41,563 nucleotides of DNA, from contig JADFIJ010000004.1 of assembly GCA_022566775.1 (NCBI GenBank), positions 1 to 41,563 of the forward strand, in the 5' to 3' direction. Shown one piece after another: positions 7,430 to 16,672 of this stretch. Made by a program: the position numbers and the translations under genes. The notes beneath the pieces are model-generated. The model saw nothing but the letters and a program-made list of their open reading frames with translations. It ran no database searches and had not been told where the DNA came from. This DNA is from Pseudomonadota bacterium (GTDB taxonomy: Bacteria > Pseudomonadota > Gammaproteobacteria > Pseudomonadales > Pseudohongiellaceae). Every line of letters starts with the position of its first letter. Within the stretch, counting starts at the first letter, position 1.

Positions 7430-9918
7430 AACGCAGACCTCCGCGTTCGAAACGGGACACTTTGGACGATGCCCACAATAATAGACGACCAGCTGTAGTT
7501 ATCCAATGCCGCCGTGCGGGTGATGCCCCGTACAACCGGTTTGTCGTAGTATTCGGCACCGCGACCAATCGCATATTCTAGCAGTTTCTCGGTCACGGTA
7601 CTGCTGAATGCCTGCCGGCGCTCCAGCAGCAGGGTGCGCAGGCCCTGGGGCCCATAGAACTGCCTGCCGTTGGGCAGTTGCCCGGAGGCGTCGATCGCCA
7701 GGTTCGCCTCTCCGGTAGTGCGCCACCTGCCGATGGCGTCGTAGTTCTCCAGCGCCAGGCCCAATGGGTCCATGGGCGCGTGGCAGGTTCTGCACACGGG
7801 GTTGGCCCGGTGTTGCAGCATGCGATCGCGCACCGTGGCCGGTTGGCCGTCAATTCCTGTATCCGGTAGATCCGGCACATCCGGCGGTGGTGCCGGTGGT
7901 GGCGTTCCCAGGATGTTCGTCAATATCCACTTGCCGCGCAGCACCGGCGAGGTCCTGTTGGCATAGGAGGTGGCCATTAGCAGACTGCCCTGTCCGAGGA
8001 TACCGCCGCGTTGTTCGGCTAACTCGCCATCCAGCTGCACCCGGCGAAAGTGGCTGCCGTAGACGCCGGGAATGCCATAGTGCTCCGCCAGGCGTTCGTT
8101 GACATAGGCGTAGTTGCTGCCCAGCAGGTCGAGCACGCTACGGTCTTCGCGAATCAAATTCTCGAAGAACATCTCGCTCTCCTGCCGGAATGCGTTTCTG
8201 AGGTTTTCATCGAACTCGGGGAAGGCAACCGCGTCGGGCACCAGGGCAGGCAGGTTGCGCAGGTACAGCCACTGGCCGGCGAAATTCTGTACCAGGGCCC
8301 TGGAACGCGGGTCTGCCAACATGCGCCTGGTTTGCTGTTCCAGCAACGCCGGGTCTTGCAACCCGCCTGCTGCGGCCGCGGTCAGCAGTTCTTCATCCGG
8401 AATACTGCTCCATAGAAAGAAAGACAGCCTCGAGGCCAGTTCGAGATCGCTCAACGCATAGACGCTTCCGGGATCAATATCAGCCGGGTCGCGCTCTACC
8501 CGGAACAGGAAATCGGGCGAAATCAGCAGCCGCTCGAGCGCGAGCTGAATGCCGGCATCGAAGCTTGATCTGCCGTCGTCACGGCCCCGGCGATAGAATT
8601 CCATCAGGGTGTCGAGGTCTACTGGCTCTAACGGCCTTCTGTAGGCCCGCCGCCCCAGCGCCGACAGGATCTCCGTGGCACAGGCGTCTTCGGCGGCCCG
8701 TGAGTTATCGGCAGGCAGGCAGCTGAACACCGCGCGGCGACTGGGCGTGTCACCCGCACCGCCGCCCTCAAAGGGTCCGGTAATTGCGATCTGTTCCACC
8801 GCCGCATCACCGTCACGCATCTCGTTGACCGCCGCTGCGAATACACTCTGTGGTGGCTGCAGCACACCTTCGGGTTCGGTAAATTTACGGATGAAGGAGA
8901 CGCCGACGACATGGGGTCCTGCAGTAGCGGTGAACCGTAGCCGCAGATTGGCGTCGGCAAAAAGCATGTACTCTTCCCATTCGGGATCGCCGAACTGGTT
9001 GCCGCCATAGCCTGCGGGCGCCTGCAGCACATCCGGCTCCTCGCCACCGAAACTGAACGACTGCACCAGCACGCCATCGAGCCGCACCTCCAACTCATGG
9101 CGCGAGCCCATGCCGCGAATGTAGTTCACGTAGTTGCGATGCAGTCGAATGGCGAGGTCGTATTGTCCGTCCACCGGGAAGTAATGGCGGGCGGCAACGC
9201 CGCCACGGGAGCCAAATGGGAGATCATCGCCCATGCGGTCACCTTGAATAAGCAGAATCGGCACCTCGTAGGTCGCGGATACCGGACCCGGCGGTGCCTC
9301 GCCCACCGCCAGTCGCGCCGTCTTTCGTGCCGCCGACAGGTAGCGCTCCATCAATGCCGGCGAGACCGTCAACACATCGGCCATGTTGTCGAAACCGTTC
9401 TCGGCGATGTCGTCTGCCGGCAACAAGGCCTCCACATCTACATCCAGTGCCAACAGATCACGCACGGCGTTGGCGTATTCGGCGCGATTGAGGCGATGGA
9501 AGGATTCGGTGCGCCCGGGATTGGGATGGTCCAGCGCGAACTGGTCGAGCGCGGATTCCAGCCAGTTGGCGAGGGCCTCGTAGTCTTCGGCCGGCGGCCG
9601 CGGCATACCGGCGGGGGGCATCTGTCCGGAGCGCAGCTGCGCCAGCATCCTTTCAGGGATTTCCCCGTATTCGCCGATCTCGCTCAGGTCGAGGTCGCCG
9701 AAGGAGAGTTCACCGGCATAGATCTGGTCGTTGTGGCAGGTGACGCAGTACTGGCCCAGGGTGAGCTGGTAGGCGTAAAGTTCATCCGCCGTAGCCGCCT
9801 GGGCCTGGACCCCAGGAAAGAACGTGGCGGCCCCAGGCAAGGTAAGGAGACAGGCCAGGGCGATGGCGGGCAAGGACAATCTAAAGCGGGGAGCTAGTGA
9901 CAGCCTGGGTGTCATCAT
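7426..9918 (-). CDS. Diheme DUF1587/DUF1595/DUF1592/DUF1588/DUF1585 protein
   Basis: An 830-residue exported protein; the signal peptide ends near VQAQA (residue 41). An N-terminal heme motif CVTCH (58-62) opens a PSD1-type cytochrome domain. Next come DUF1587 (ESFHRLNRAEYANAVRDLL, about 138-205), a long beta-rich middle, DUF1595 (RRAYRRPLEPVDLDTLMEFY), DUF1592 (LELASRLSFFLWSSIPDEEL), DUF1588 (LAEHYG...TSYANRTSPVLRGKW) and C-terminal DUF1585, with a second heme motif CRTCH (709-713) before it. The order is that of Planctomycete-type multidomain cytochromes; the redox partner is unknown. Either of two adjacent ATGs (9918, 9915) could be used; AAGGGT lies eight bases upstream. It shares a four-base overlap with the DUF1552 gene. 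Confidence 0.9.
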   Translation of the reverse strand: MMTPRLSLAPRFRLSLPAIALACLLTLPGAATFFPGVQAQAATADELYAYQLTLGQYCVTCHNDQIYAGELSFGDLDLSEIGEYGEIPERMLAQLRSGQMPPAGMPRPPAEDYEALANWLESALDQFALDHPNPGRTESFHRLNRAEYANAVRDLLALDVDVEALLPADDIAENGFDNMADVLTVSPALMERYLSAARKTARLAVGEAPPGPVSATYEVPILLIQGDRMGDDLPFGSRGGVAARHYFPVDGQYDLAIRLHRNYVNYIRGMGSRHELEVRLDGVLVQSFSFGGEEPDVLQAPAGYGGNQFGDPEWEEYMLFADANLRLRFTATAGPHVVGVSFIRKFTEPEGVLQPPQSVFAAAVNEMRDGDAAVEQIAITGPFEGGGAGDTPSRRAVFSCLPADNSRAAEDACATEILSALGRRAYRRPLEPVDLDTLMEFYRRGRDDGRSSFDAGIQLALERLLISPDFLFRVERDPADIDPGSVYALSDLELASRLSFFLWSSIPDEELLTAAAAGGLQDPALLEQQTRRMLADPRSRALVQNFAGQWLYLRNLPALVPDAVAFPEFDENLRNAFRQESEMFFENLIREDRSVLDLLGSNYAYVNERLAEHYGIPGVYGSHFRRVQLDGELAEQRGGILGQGSLLMATSYANRTSPVLRGKWILTNILGTPPPAPPPDVPDLPDTGIDGQPATVRDRMLQHRANPVCRTCHAPMDPLGLALENYDAIGRWRTTGEANLAIDASGQLPNGRQFYGPQGLRTLLLERRQAFSSTVTEKLLEYAIGRGAEYYDKPVVRGITRTAALDNYSWSSIIVGIVQSVPFRTRRSAL

Positions 9919-9935
9919 CTATCAGACCCTTGTTA

Positions 9936-10038
9936 TTTTTTGGCTAGAGTTTTTTTGGAACAATTTTATTGAAACTAGTCTTCTGGAACTATCTTTCTTG
10001 GAACTAAATATTTTTTGGAGCTAATTTTTTGGAACTAA
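9936..10038. repeat. Degenerate 13-17 base tandem repeat in a divergent promoter region
   Basis: About seven imperfect units of the form TTTTTTGGAACTA follow one another: TTTTTTGGCTAGAG, TTTTTTTGGAACAA, TTTTATTGAAACTAG, TCTTCTGGAACTA, TCTTTCTTGGAACTAAA, TATTTTTTGGAGCTAA, TTTTTTGGAACTAAG. They begin 18 bases upstream of the DUF1592 start and lie on the same side as the divergent ankyrin gene. Unit spacing ranges from 13 to 17 bases. Possible roles are a multi-site operator or a slippage-generated upstream element. Confidence 0.75.
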
Positions 10039-10144
10039 GCGGGACAATCTAATACTATTGACTTCAGTCTCCGCAGCCCACCCTAATTTGCCACCGTCTT
10101 ACCGGGCTGTCAATGCGGGAGGCAATGCCTTAGCATAGATCGAC

Positions 10145-11638
10145 ATGGCTAAAACAACAGGATTCACAATACCGCTCGCCGCTTTCACCGCTATGCTAGC
10201 CTGGCCGATATCCGCGCTTGCGCAATCCACAGCGTCAATCTCTGCGCCGGAGATTATAGCAGCACTGAGAGCGGGAGACGGCGAGCAAGTACGTACACTG
10301 GTGCGCTCGGGCGCCGACGTCGACGCAGCCCAGGGCGATGGCGCCACCGCATTGCACTGGGCGGCGTATCGCGATGATCTTGACGCGGCCAGCTTGCTGA
10401 TCGCGGCCGGGGCCGATGTCAACACCGCCAACGAACTCGGTGCGACCCCCCTGTGGTTGGCAGCAATCAACGGCAGTTATTTAATGGCAGGGCAACTGCT
10501 GGCAGCGGGGGCGGACCCGAATGCGGCGCTGAAGATGGGCGAAACGCCTCTGATGACCGCGTCGCGGTCGGGCAACCTGCAAATCGTGGCGCTGCTGCTC
10601 GAGAAGGGCGCCAAGGTTAATACCGCCGAGGACGAACGCGGACAGACTGCGCTGATGTGGGCGGTGGCCCAGCGCCATGCTCATATCGTGGCTTTGCTGA
10701 TCGAGAATAACGCCGACCTTCATGCCCGCAGCGAGGTGTGGTATCAACTGGAGAATACGGCGGGCAACACCAATACCAGCGGCAACTTCCGCATGGCTCA
10801 CGGTGGCTCGACGCCGCTGTTGTTTGCGGCCCGCGATGGGGACATTGAGACCGCTCGCGTACTCGTGAAGGCCGGCGCCGACGTTCAGGATACCGAAGCT
10901 TCCGGCGCCAGCGCGCTGGTCATCGCGGCACATAGCGGGCACCAGTCGCTGGCGATCTATTTGCTGCAGCAGGGCGCCGATCCGAATGCCGCCACAGCCG
11001 GATACACGGCGCTGCACGCGGCCGTGCTGCGTAGCGAAGTCGAGCTGGTTGCGGCCTTGCTCGAGGCGGGTGCCGACCTGAATGCGCTCATCGAACATGG
11101 CACAGCCGGTCGTCGCTTCAGCGCAGACTTTAGTATCCGTGCCCAGTTAATCGGTATGAACGCATTCTGGCTGGCCGCGAAATATGGCGAGGTCGAAATT
11201 CTGCGAACGCTGCTCGAACGCGGCGCCGATCCGTTTTTCGTCAGCAGCAGCGGGGTGACTACACTGCAGGTGGCGATGGGCAATTCCGGCTCTTCCCTGG
11301 ATCATCGCCGCGATCGCATCGGCAACGCCGCGCCGGACGGCGAAGGCGAAGAACGTCGGACCCTGGAACTGGCACGCATCCTCATCGAACTCGGCGTCGA
11401 CGTCAACGCCGCCGACGACCGGGGCCAAACCGCACTACACCACGCGGTACTCAAAGACTTCGAATCCGTCGTCGAATACCTGGTGGCACAGGGCGCCGCC
11501 ATCAACGCCACCAACCAACGCCAACAAACGCCGCTACTGCTGGCAGCCACCTCCCAAACCATCCCCGGCACCAATGGCCTGCGCGGCACCCGCCCCGAGA
11601 TCGCCGAATTCCTGCGGCGTCAAGGCGCCCACGAATAG
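10145..11638 (+). CDS. Secreted ankyrin-repeat protein
   Basis: A 497-residue protein with a signal peptide (1-27, ISALAQ) and about 12 ankyrin units covering residues 35-495. Canonical units include GDGATALHWAAYRDDLDAAS, GATPLWLAAINGS, GETPLMTASRSGN, GQTALMWAVAQRH and GYTALHAAVLRS, each ending in LL-GADxN. Two units carry inserts, after unit 5 (about 20 residues) and in unit 10 (about 25). Ankyrin stacks bind proteins, so this is probably a periplasmic scaffold or inhibitor. It is divergent from the DUF1592-DUF1552 operon and shares the repeat-containing 226-base intergenic region with it, which suggests co-regulation. The ATG at 10145 has only a weak ribosome-binding site. Confidence 0.88.
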   Translation: MAKTTGFTIPLAAFTAMLAWPISALAQSTASISAPEIIAALRAGDGEQVRTLVRSGADVDAAQGDGATALHWAAYRDDLDAASLLIAAGADVNTANELGATPLWLAAINGSYLMAGQLLAAGADPNAALKMGETPLMTASRSGNLQIVALLLEKGAKVNTAEDERGQTALMWAVAQRHAHIVALLIENNADLHARSEVWYQLENTAGNTNTSGNFRMAHGGSTPLLFAARDGDIETARVLVKAGADVQDTEASGASALVIAAHSGHQSLAIYLLQQGADPNAATAGYTALHAAVLRSEVELVAALLEAGADLNALIEHGTAGRRFSADFSIRAQLIGMNAFWLAAKYGEVEILRTLLERGADPFFVSSSGVTTLQVAMGNSGSSLDHRRDRIGNAAPDGEGEERRTLELARILIELGVDVNAADDRGQTALHHAVLKDFESVVEYLVAQGAAINATNQRQQTPLLLAATSQTIPGTNGLRGTRPEIAEFLRRQGAHE

Positions 11639-11844
11639 AGCCCTCTCACCCAGCGCGTTCCCCACAGTGCACACTGGACCCCTCGGGTCCCAATCTCGAT
11701 AGCCAATAAGCCGCCGGTATCACTAATTTCGACAAATGTAACCAGCATCACATCAGCAGGAGTATTTGCTGGACTATTCACCGCCATCGGCAGCAATGTA
11801 TTAAGCAAGTTCAATGCGTTACCGTGCCGGGCGAGGTATTTACA

Positions 11845-14313
11845 ATGTGGACCCTCAAGCTGCTGTGGCTATCCCCGAAACAGGATGTGGGTAGAGACAT
11901 ACCGGGTATCCACCGCTCTCGCTTTTCCCCTGTCATCGACCTGTCTTCTGGTTTTGCCCGCTGCGCAGTGGCGACCTTGCTCTGCTTGCTGGCTCCGATT
12001 GCACTGGCATCGGAGCACACGGCAGTGGGGATGAAAACCAATGCCGATGGTAGTGCCAGTATCAGCATCGGCGCGCCCCATGCCTTCGCCTCTGTTTTTC
12101 TGGACGGTGATGTATACAACAGTGATTACAGGCTGGAGATTGCAGCGGAAGATCGTGGCCAGTTGGCCAGTATTTTCATGGCGGGCACATTTAACGGCGA
12201 CTGGCATTTGAAGTCTGCCAGCGGCTGGCATGCCTGGGATCCCGACACCGAGCAACTAACGCCTTTTGCCGAAGCAGTCCTGACTGAGGTGGTGGCAATC
12301 GAAGCTTTCACGAATTCCTACCTGGCGGCAGGTGACTATGTAATCTATGCGGCTTACCAGATTGCCGGGCAGGACCTGGTGGTCGCTGCAAGCCCTCTAA
12401 GTTTCGAAGTTCAGGCTGCGAATGCAGACAGCTTGCATCGCTTCGCGTCGGACGCGGCCATGGAAGCCTATTTGAAGCAGGGCCTGGAGACCAGCGCATC
12501 GGATCAAGCCTATGCCGTATTGGAGGCCAGTACCCTGGACGCAGTCGACGGCAGTAATGCCGCTGGTGCGGCGGACCGCGTATCCACCACCAATCTGCAG
12601 GAAGGCGATGTGGACGAAGCCGACACCATCAAGACCGATGGCAGTCACCTGTATATGCTGCGCAACTGTGCCGGCAAAACCTGCCTGGTCACCTATGAAC
12701 TCGATGCAGAGGCGGCGACGGCCAGCGAGTTGTCGAGCCTGGAACTGGCTACCACCCAAACTGTTGACGGCTTGTATCTGGTTCAGGATCGGGCGCAAGG
12801 CAGCGATCTGCTGGTAACGGTGGGAGGAAGAAACTCTTACAACAGCAGGTGGCTCGACGTCTGGTACTGGGCGAGTAATGAAACCCAGCTGGAATTTCTG
12901 GACGCCAGCGATCCGGCGGCGCTGGTTTCGCTGGAAACCCTCAGCATCGAGGGGCAATTGGTTTCCAGTCGCAGGATTGGCGACGTGCTCTATCTGGTGA
13001 CCCGGTACACACCGTACCTGGCGGGTTACGAACCTTATGCCTACAGCGATGAGTCCCGACAAAATAACGCCGAGCTATTGACTGGCATCACCCTGGATGA
13101 CCTGCTGCCCAAGGTCACCGATTCCCAGCAGCAGGTAAGCAATCTGATCGACAGCAGCGATTGTTACCTGCCCACCAGATCGCTGGATGTGAACAGCGAT
13201 CCTTCCATCATCACCGTTACCGCGATTCCGCTGGCTGCACCAGGCGAGCAGCAAAGCACCTGTTTTCTGGGCGATTCGGAAACCTTGTACATGACCGCCG
13301 AGTCCCTGTACCTGGCGACCACCCAGTATAACTATCAAACATTCAGCACCGCGGCATTGGTGTACGACCCGCAGCATACCACCGCGATTCACAAGTTTGC
13401 CCTGGGGGACGGGGGCATCGAATATCGCGGATCCGGGCAGGTGAGGGGGCATCTTGGCTGGGCCGAGGACAAGAAATCATTTCGCATGGGGGAAAATGGT
13501 GACTATCTCAACATCGTGACATCGGTGGGTGACACCTGGAGTCAGACCTCCAGCACCCGGCTTACGGTGCTGAAGGAATCTTCCCAGGGCAATGAATTGC
13601 AGGTGGTTAGTGTAATCGATGGCATCGGCAAGCCCGGTGAACGACTTTACGCCGCGCGTTTCCTCGGCAACCGGGCTTACCTGGTGACATTCCGTTTGAT
13701 CGATCCGCTGTATGTAATCGATCTGAGCGATCAGGAAAACCCGGTCATCGCCGGCTCCCTGGAAATTGAAGGTTACTCCGATTACCTGCACCCCATCAGC
13801 GAGTCTCTATTACTGGGCATCGGCAAAGACGCCATCTTCGATGACACATCGACGGATTTCGGTGGCGGCCGCGGGGCCTGGTACCAGGGCTTGAAATTAT
13901 CCCTGTTCGATGTCAGCGATCCCGCCAATCCCAGCCAGGTGGCTGCCCTGGTGCTAGGTAAGCGGGGCACCAGTTCTGCGGTGCTGAGTGACCATCATGC
14001 CCTGTCGTTCCTTCCAGCCAATGGTACAGAACCGGCACGCCTGGCGATTCCCGTCGATCTTAATGACACCGTACCGAGCTGGGCAAACTTCGATCCCGAA
14101 CTCCCCAATGCCTATTATGACTACACGCATACGGGCTTATACAGTTTCGAGATCGATGCCGAGGGAATCACCCAGGCTGGAATTATATTTGGGACCCAGT
14201 CCGGGTCGAATTTATTCTACGGAAATTATACCGACCGATCCATATTGTTGAATGACGCGGTATTCTATATCCATCAGGGTGAGGTGTTGTCATCCTACTG
14301 GGGGGAACAATAA
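11845..14313 (+). CDS. Large secreted beta-propeller protein (PF09826-like)
   Basis: An 822-residue protein if started at the ATG at 11845 (CGAGG upstream); an in-frame GTG lies at 11824. The hydrophobic signal FARCAVATLLCLLAPIALAS sits about 35 residues in, after an unusually long basic/polar leader. Residues about 60-190 form a beta-rich N-terminal region. From about residue 250, TTNLQEGDVDEADTIKTDG is the hallmark of the secreted C-terminal beta-propeller family PF09826, followed by repeated YLVT/YLATTQ and 'vIDLSDQENPVIAG' blades. The function of the family is unknown; extracellular or cell-surface location is expected. It stands alone, 206 bases after the ankyrin gene. Confidence 0.78.
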   Translation: MWTLKLLWLSPKQDVGRDIPGIHRSRFSPVIDLSSGFARCAVATLLCLLAPIALASEHTAVGMKTNADGSASISIGAPHAFASVFLDGDVYNSDYRLEIAAEDRGQLASIFMAGTFNGDWHLKSASGWHAWDPDTEQLTPFAEAVLTEVVAIEAFTNSYLAAGDYVIYAAYQIAGQDLVVAASPLSFEVQAANADSLHRFASDAAMEAYLKQGLETSASDQAYAVLEASTLDAVDGSNAAGAADRVSTTNLQEGDVDEADTIKTDGSHLYMLRNCAGKTCLVTYELDAEAATASELSSLELATTQTVDGLYLVQDRAQGSDLLVTVGGRNSYNSRWLDVWYWASNETQLEFLDASDPAALVSLETLSIEGQLVSSRRIGDVLYLVTRYTPYLAGYEPYAYSDESRQNNAELLTGITLDDLLPKVTDSQQQVSNLIDSSDCYLPTRSLDVNSDPSIITVTAIPLAAPGEQQSTCFLGDSETLYMTAESLYLATTQYNYQTFSTAALVYDPQHTTAIHKFALGDGGIEYRGSGQVRGHLGWAEDKKSFRMGENGDYLNIVTSVGDTWSQTSSTRLTVLKESSQGNELQVVSVIDGIGKPGERLYAARFLGNRAYLVTFRLIDPLYVIDLSDQENPVIAGSLEIEGYSDYLHPISESLLLGIGKDAIFDDTSTDFGGGRGAWYQGLKLSLFDVSDPANPSQVAALVLGKRGTSSAVLSDHHALSFLPANGTEPARLAIPVDLNDTVPSWANFDPELPNAYYDYTHTGLYSFEIDAEGITQAGIIFGTQSGSNLFYGNYTDRSILLNDAVFYIHQGEVLSSYWGEQ

Positions 14314-14443
14314 AAACGGGGGCCAATACGGGGTCGCCGTCACATCTGTTCTTCCTACCTTTAGTTCGCAGCATAAACATAAAACCAGGAATACTACCCG
14401 CAAAGTCTCTATGGTAGGATTTGACGCCATGAGTGGATGGCAT

Positions 14444-14467
14444 GGGGTCAGGTCTTGCAAGTTGACA
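14444..14467. repeat. Solo arm of the GGGGTCAG repeat family
   Basis: GGGGTCAGGTCTTGCAAGTT followed by GACA. It shares its first 14 bases with the arm at 2975. No complementary partner was seen within 100 bases. It lies in the 236-base gap between the propeller gene and the DUF7282 gene; the rest of that gap shows nothing recognisable. Confidence 0.6.
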
Positions 14468-14549
14468 CCGTCATCGAATTCATCCCTTGCTTAACTTCCC
14501 ACGCCGCAGGAAACTAGTAGGCTCCGTCGTGGCTATTGAAGGAATCATC

Positions 14550-15008
14550 ATGAATCAATATCGAGTCTTAAAACCATTGATCGCGCTACTACTCCTGGTT
14601 TGCGCCCACGCCAGCGCACAAACCCAGCAGGCAAGCCAGATCAGCATCGGCAATGGCGAGAACAATTGGATTACCGTAGAAGGTGTTACCCGGAACCAGT
14701 CGACGCTGACGTTTTCAGAAGTTCAGATCGATGGCAATGGCTGGTTGGTGATACATCCCTTCGAAGACGGCGCCCCCAACGGCGATAAATATGTCGCTTC
14801 CACTTATCTCGAAGACGGTAAAAATCTCGACGTCACTATTAAAGTTCATAAAGGATTGGTCAGCGGAGAGATGTTTATCGTGATGCTGCACCGGGATGTA
14901 AACGAGAACAAGGTATTGGACTTCGTTTTTGTCGATGAGCAAAACGTGATGGATACCGCCGTGTTCGAAGGCAGCACAATGATCGGTCATGCCATTGCCG
15001 CACCATAG
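14550..15008 (+). CDS. Small secreted DUF7282-type protein
   Basis: A 152-residue protein from the ATG at 14550, which has GAAGGA upstream. The longer frame from 14487 lacks a signal at its N-terminus and is less likely. The signal peptide ends near ASAQTQ (about residue 24). The body reads VTRNQSTLTFSEVQIDGNGW, LVIHP, VASTYLEDGKNLDVTIKV and MLHRDVNENKVLDF, which is the pattern of DUF7282 beta-sandwich domains ('sv.l..gGfvviHd...Gvs.yl..G.h.dv.v.l....HrDtN.n...Df'). Function is unknown. Confidence 0.72.
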   Translation: MNQYRVLKPLIALLLLVCAHASAQTQQASQISIGNGENNWITVEGVTRNQSTLTFSEVQIDGNGWLVIHPFEDGAPNGDKYVASTYLEDGKNLDVTIKVHKGLVSGEMFIVMLHRDVNENKVLDFVFVDEQNVMDTAVFEGSTMIGHAIAAP

Positions 15009-15134
15009 ATAACAAAATAGGCAAGCCTGGCTGCTGCAGTTCACGTTTAATGGGCAGAGTTACGCTGCCTGCTGACGAGTCCATTTTCGTGTCATCGAAC
15101 TTGAAATTCTTGAACTAAGCTCGTCCCCTCCCAC

Positions 15135-16376
15135 ATGTCCAACAACGCTTCCCACGACTACGATGTCATCATCCTGGGTGCAGGTGCCGCCGGTTTGCTG
15201 TGTGCAATTACTGCCGCCAAGCGTGGTCGGCGCGTGTTGGTGCTGGAGAAAGCGAACAAAATCGGCAAAAAAATATTGATGTCCGGAGGTGGGCGCTGCA
15301 ATTTTACCAACCGCTTTGTGGAGGCCGAGCATTTTATTTCCAATAACCCGCATTTCTGTAAATCGGCATTGAGTGCTTATACCCCATGGGATTTCATTGC
15401 CCTGGTTGAGAAGCATGGTATTGAGTATGAAGAACGCCGGCACAGTCAATTATTTTGCCAGCATTCGGCTAAAGACATCCTCACCATGCTGGTTGATGAA
15501 TGTGAGCTATCCGGCGTAGAGATACGCACCCACTGTGATATCAATCGTGTCGAGGTTCTGGAACAGGTTTCTGAAAAACCTCACTATCGGGTTGAAGTGG
15601 AGCAGGGCCCGGTCGCAGCCAGGAAATTATCAGGACTGAATTGTCAGTCACTGGTGATTGCCAGCGGCGCGCTGTCAGTACCATCTTTAGGCGGCAGCGG
15701 TCTTGGTTACAAGATCGCCAGGCAGTTTTCTTTGCCGCTTACCGAGAGGCGAGCCGGACTGGTGCCGTTTATGTTTACCGATTCCATCAAGCCCCTGTGC
15801 GGGCGTCTGTCCGGGTCGTCCCTGGAAGTTGAAGTCAGATGCAATGGGCAGGTTTTTACCGAACAGTTGCTATTTACTCATCGCGGTATCAGCGGTCCAG
15901 TCATACTGCAAATTTCCAATTACTGGCGTGCAGGCGATGAAATCAGAATCAATCTTTTGCCTGCAACCGATGTCAGCGAGTGGCTATTGCAGGCCAAGCA
16001 GGAAAAAGTAAAAACCCGGCTGAAATCCTTACTGCGACAAAAGCTCGCTAAATCGCTAGTAAATGAACTAGAGGCGCTATGGTGGCCACGGTTTGCCGAC
16101 ACAGCAATAGTTGAATTTTCTGCCACCCAGTTGCGAACCATAGGACAGCAAATTAATGACTGGCGCCTGAAGCCATCGGCTACGGAAGGCTATCGTACCG
16201 CCGAAGTAACGCTGGGTGGCGTCGATACCGATGCCATCAGTTCCAGGACCATGGAGGTAAAAGCACAGGCGGGGCTCTATTTCGTGGGTGAAGTACTGGA
16301 TGTCAGCGGTCATCTGGGTGGCTTTAATTTTCAGTGGGCCTGGTCCTCCGGCTATGTGGCGGGGCAGGTTGCGTAG
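15135..16376 (+). CDS. BaiN/HI0933-type FAD-dependent flavoprotein
   Basis: A 413-residue protein. The Rossmann FAD motif GAGAAG (15-20) follows the first beta strand, and GGGRCNFTN (51-59) is the family signature. The C-terminal GLYFVGEVLDVSGHLGGFNF and WAWSSG complete the FAD site. The length is usual for the family. HI0933-like proteins are cytoplasmic flavoproteins of mostly unknown function; some act as reductases (BaiN in bile-acid metabolism). There is no clear Shine-Dalgarno sequence before the ATG. It lacks a signal peptide, unlike most neighbours, and is probably an independent transcription unit. Confidence 0.9.
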   Translation: MSNNASHDYDVIILGAGAAGLLCAITAAKRGRRVLVLEKANKIGKKILMSGGGRCNFTNRFVEAEHFISNNPHFCKSALSAYTPWDFIALVEKHGIEYEERRHSQLFCQHSAKDILTMLVDECELSGVEIRTHCDINRVEVLEQVSEKPHYRVEVEQGPVAARKLSGLNCQSLVIASGALSVPSLGGSGLGYKIARQFSLPLTERRAGLVPFMFTDSIKPLCGRLSGSSLEVEVRCNGQVFTEQLLFTHRGISGPVILQISNYWRAGDEIRINLLPATDVSEWLLQAKQEKVKTRLKSLLRQKLAKSLVNELEALWWPRFADTAIVEFSATQLRTIGQQINDWRLKPSATEGYRTAEVTLGGVDTDAISSRTMEVKAQAGLYFVGEVLDVSGHLGGFNFQWAWSSGYVAGQVA

Positions 16377-16672
16377 AGGCTTGGCCCTGAGAGGGACCCG
16401 AAGTCCTTCAAAGCCGTGGATTGGCCAGGACCACGGCAGGCCTATCCGGACCGGCGCCAGAGCTGATTCAGAGTGAGAACAAACGGGTGCTTGCGAAGAC
16501 TAACAACTCTGTCGCTGAAAATAGTAATTTTGTCCTCTTTTTAGCACCTTGTGCCTGCAAAAGTGCTACATTTGGAGCCGATCCGAGAAACCTCCAGAGC
16601 CGGCACCCGCAGTAAGGCACAGCGATGCAGAGCCAGACCTGGAACACTAGTCTTAAAACGGGGGCTGGAACT

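Noticed and set aside
9097-9897. 266-codon open frame on the plus strand
   Set aside because: Antisense to the DUF1592 gene, whose heme motif and domains are clear; GC-rich shadow frame.
12397-13062. 221-codon minus-strand open frame
   Set aside because: Shadow of the PF09826-like propeller gene.
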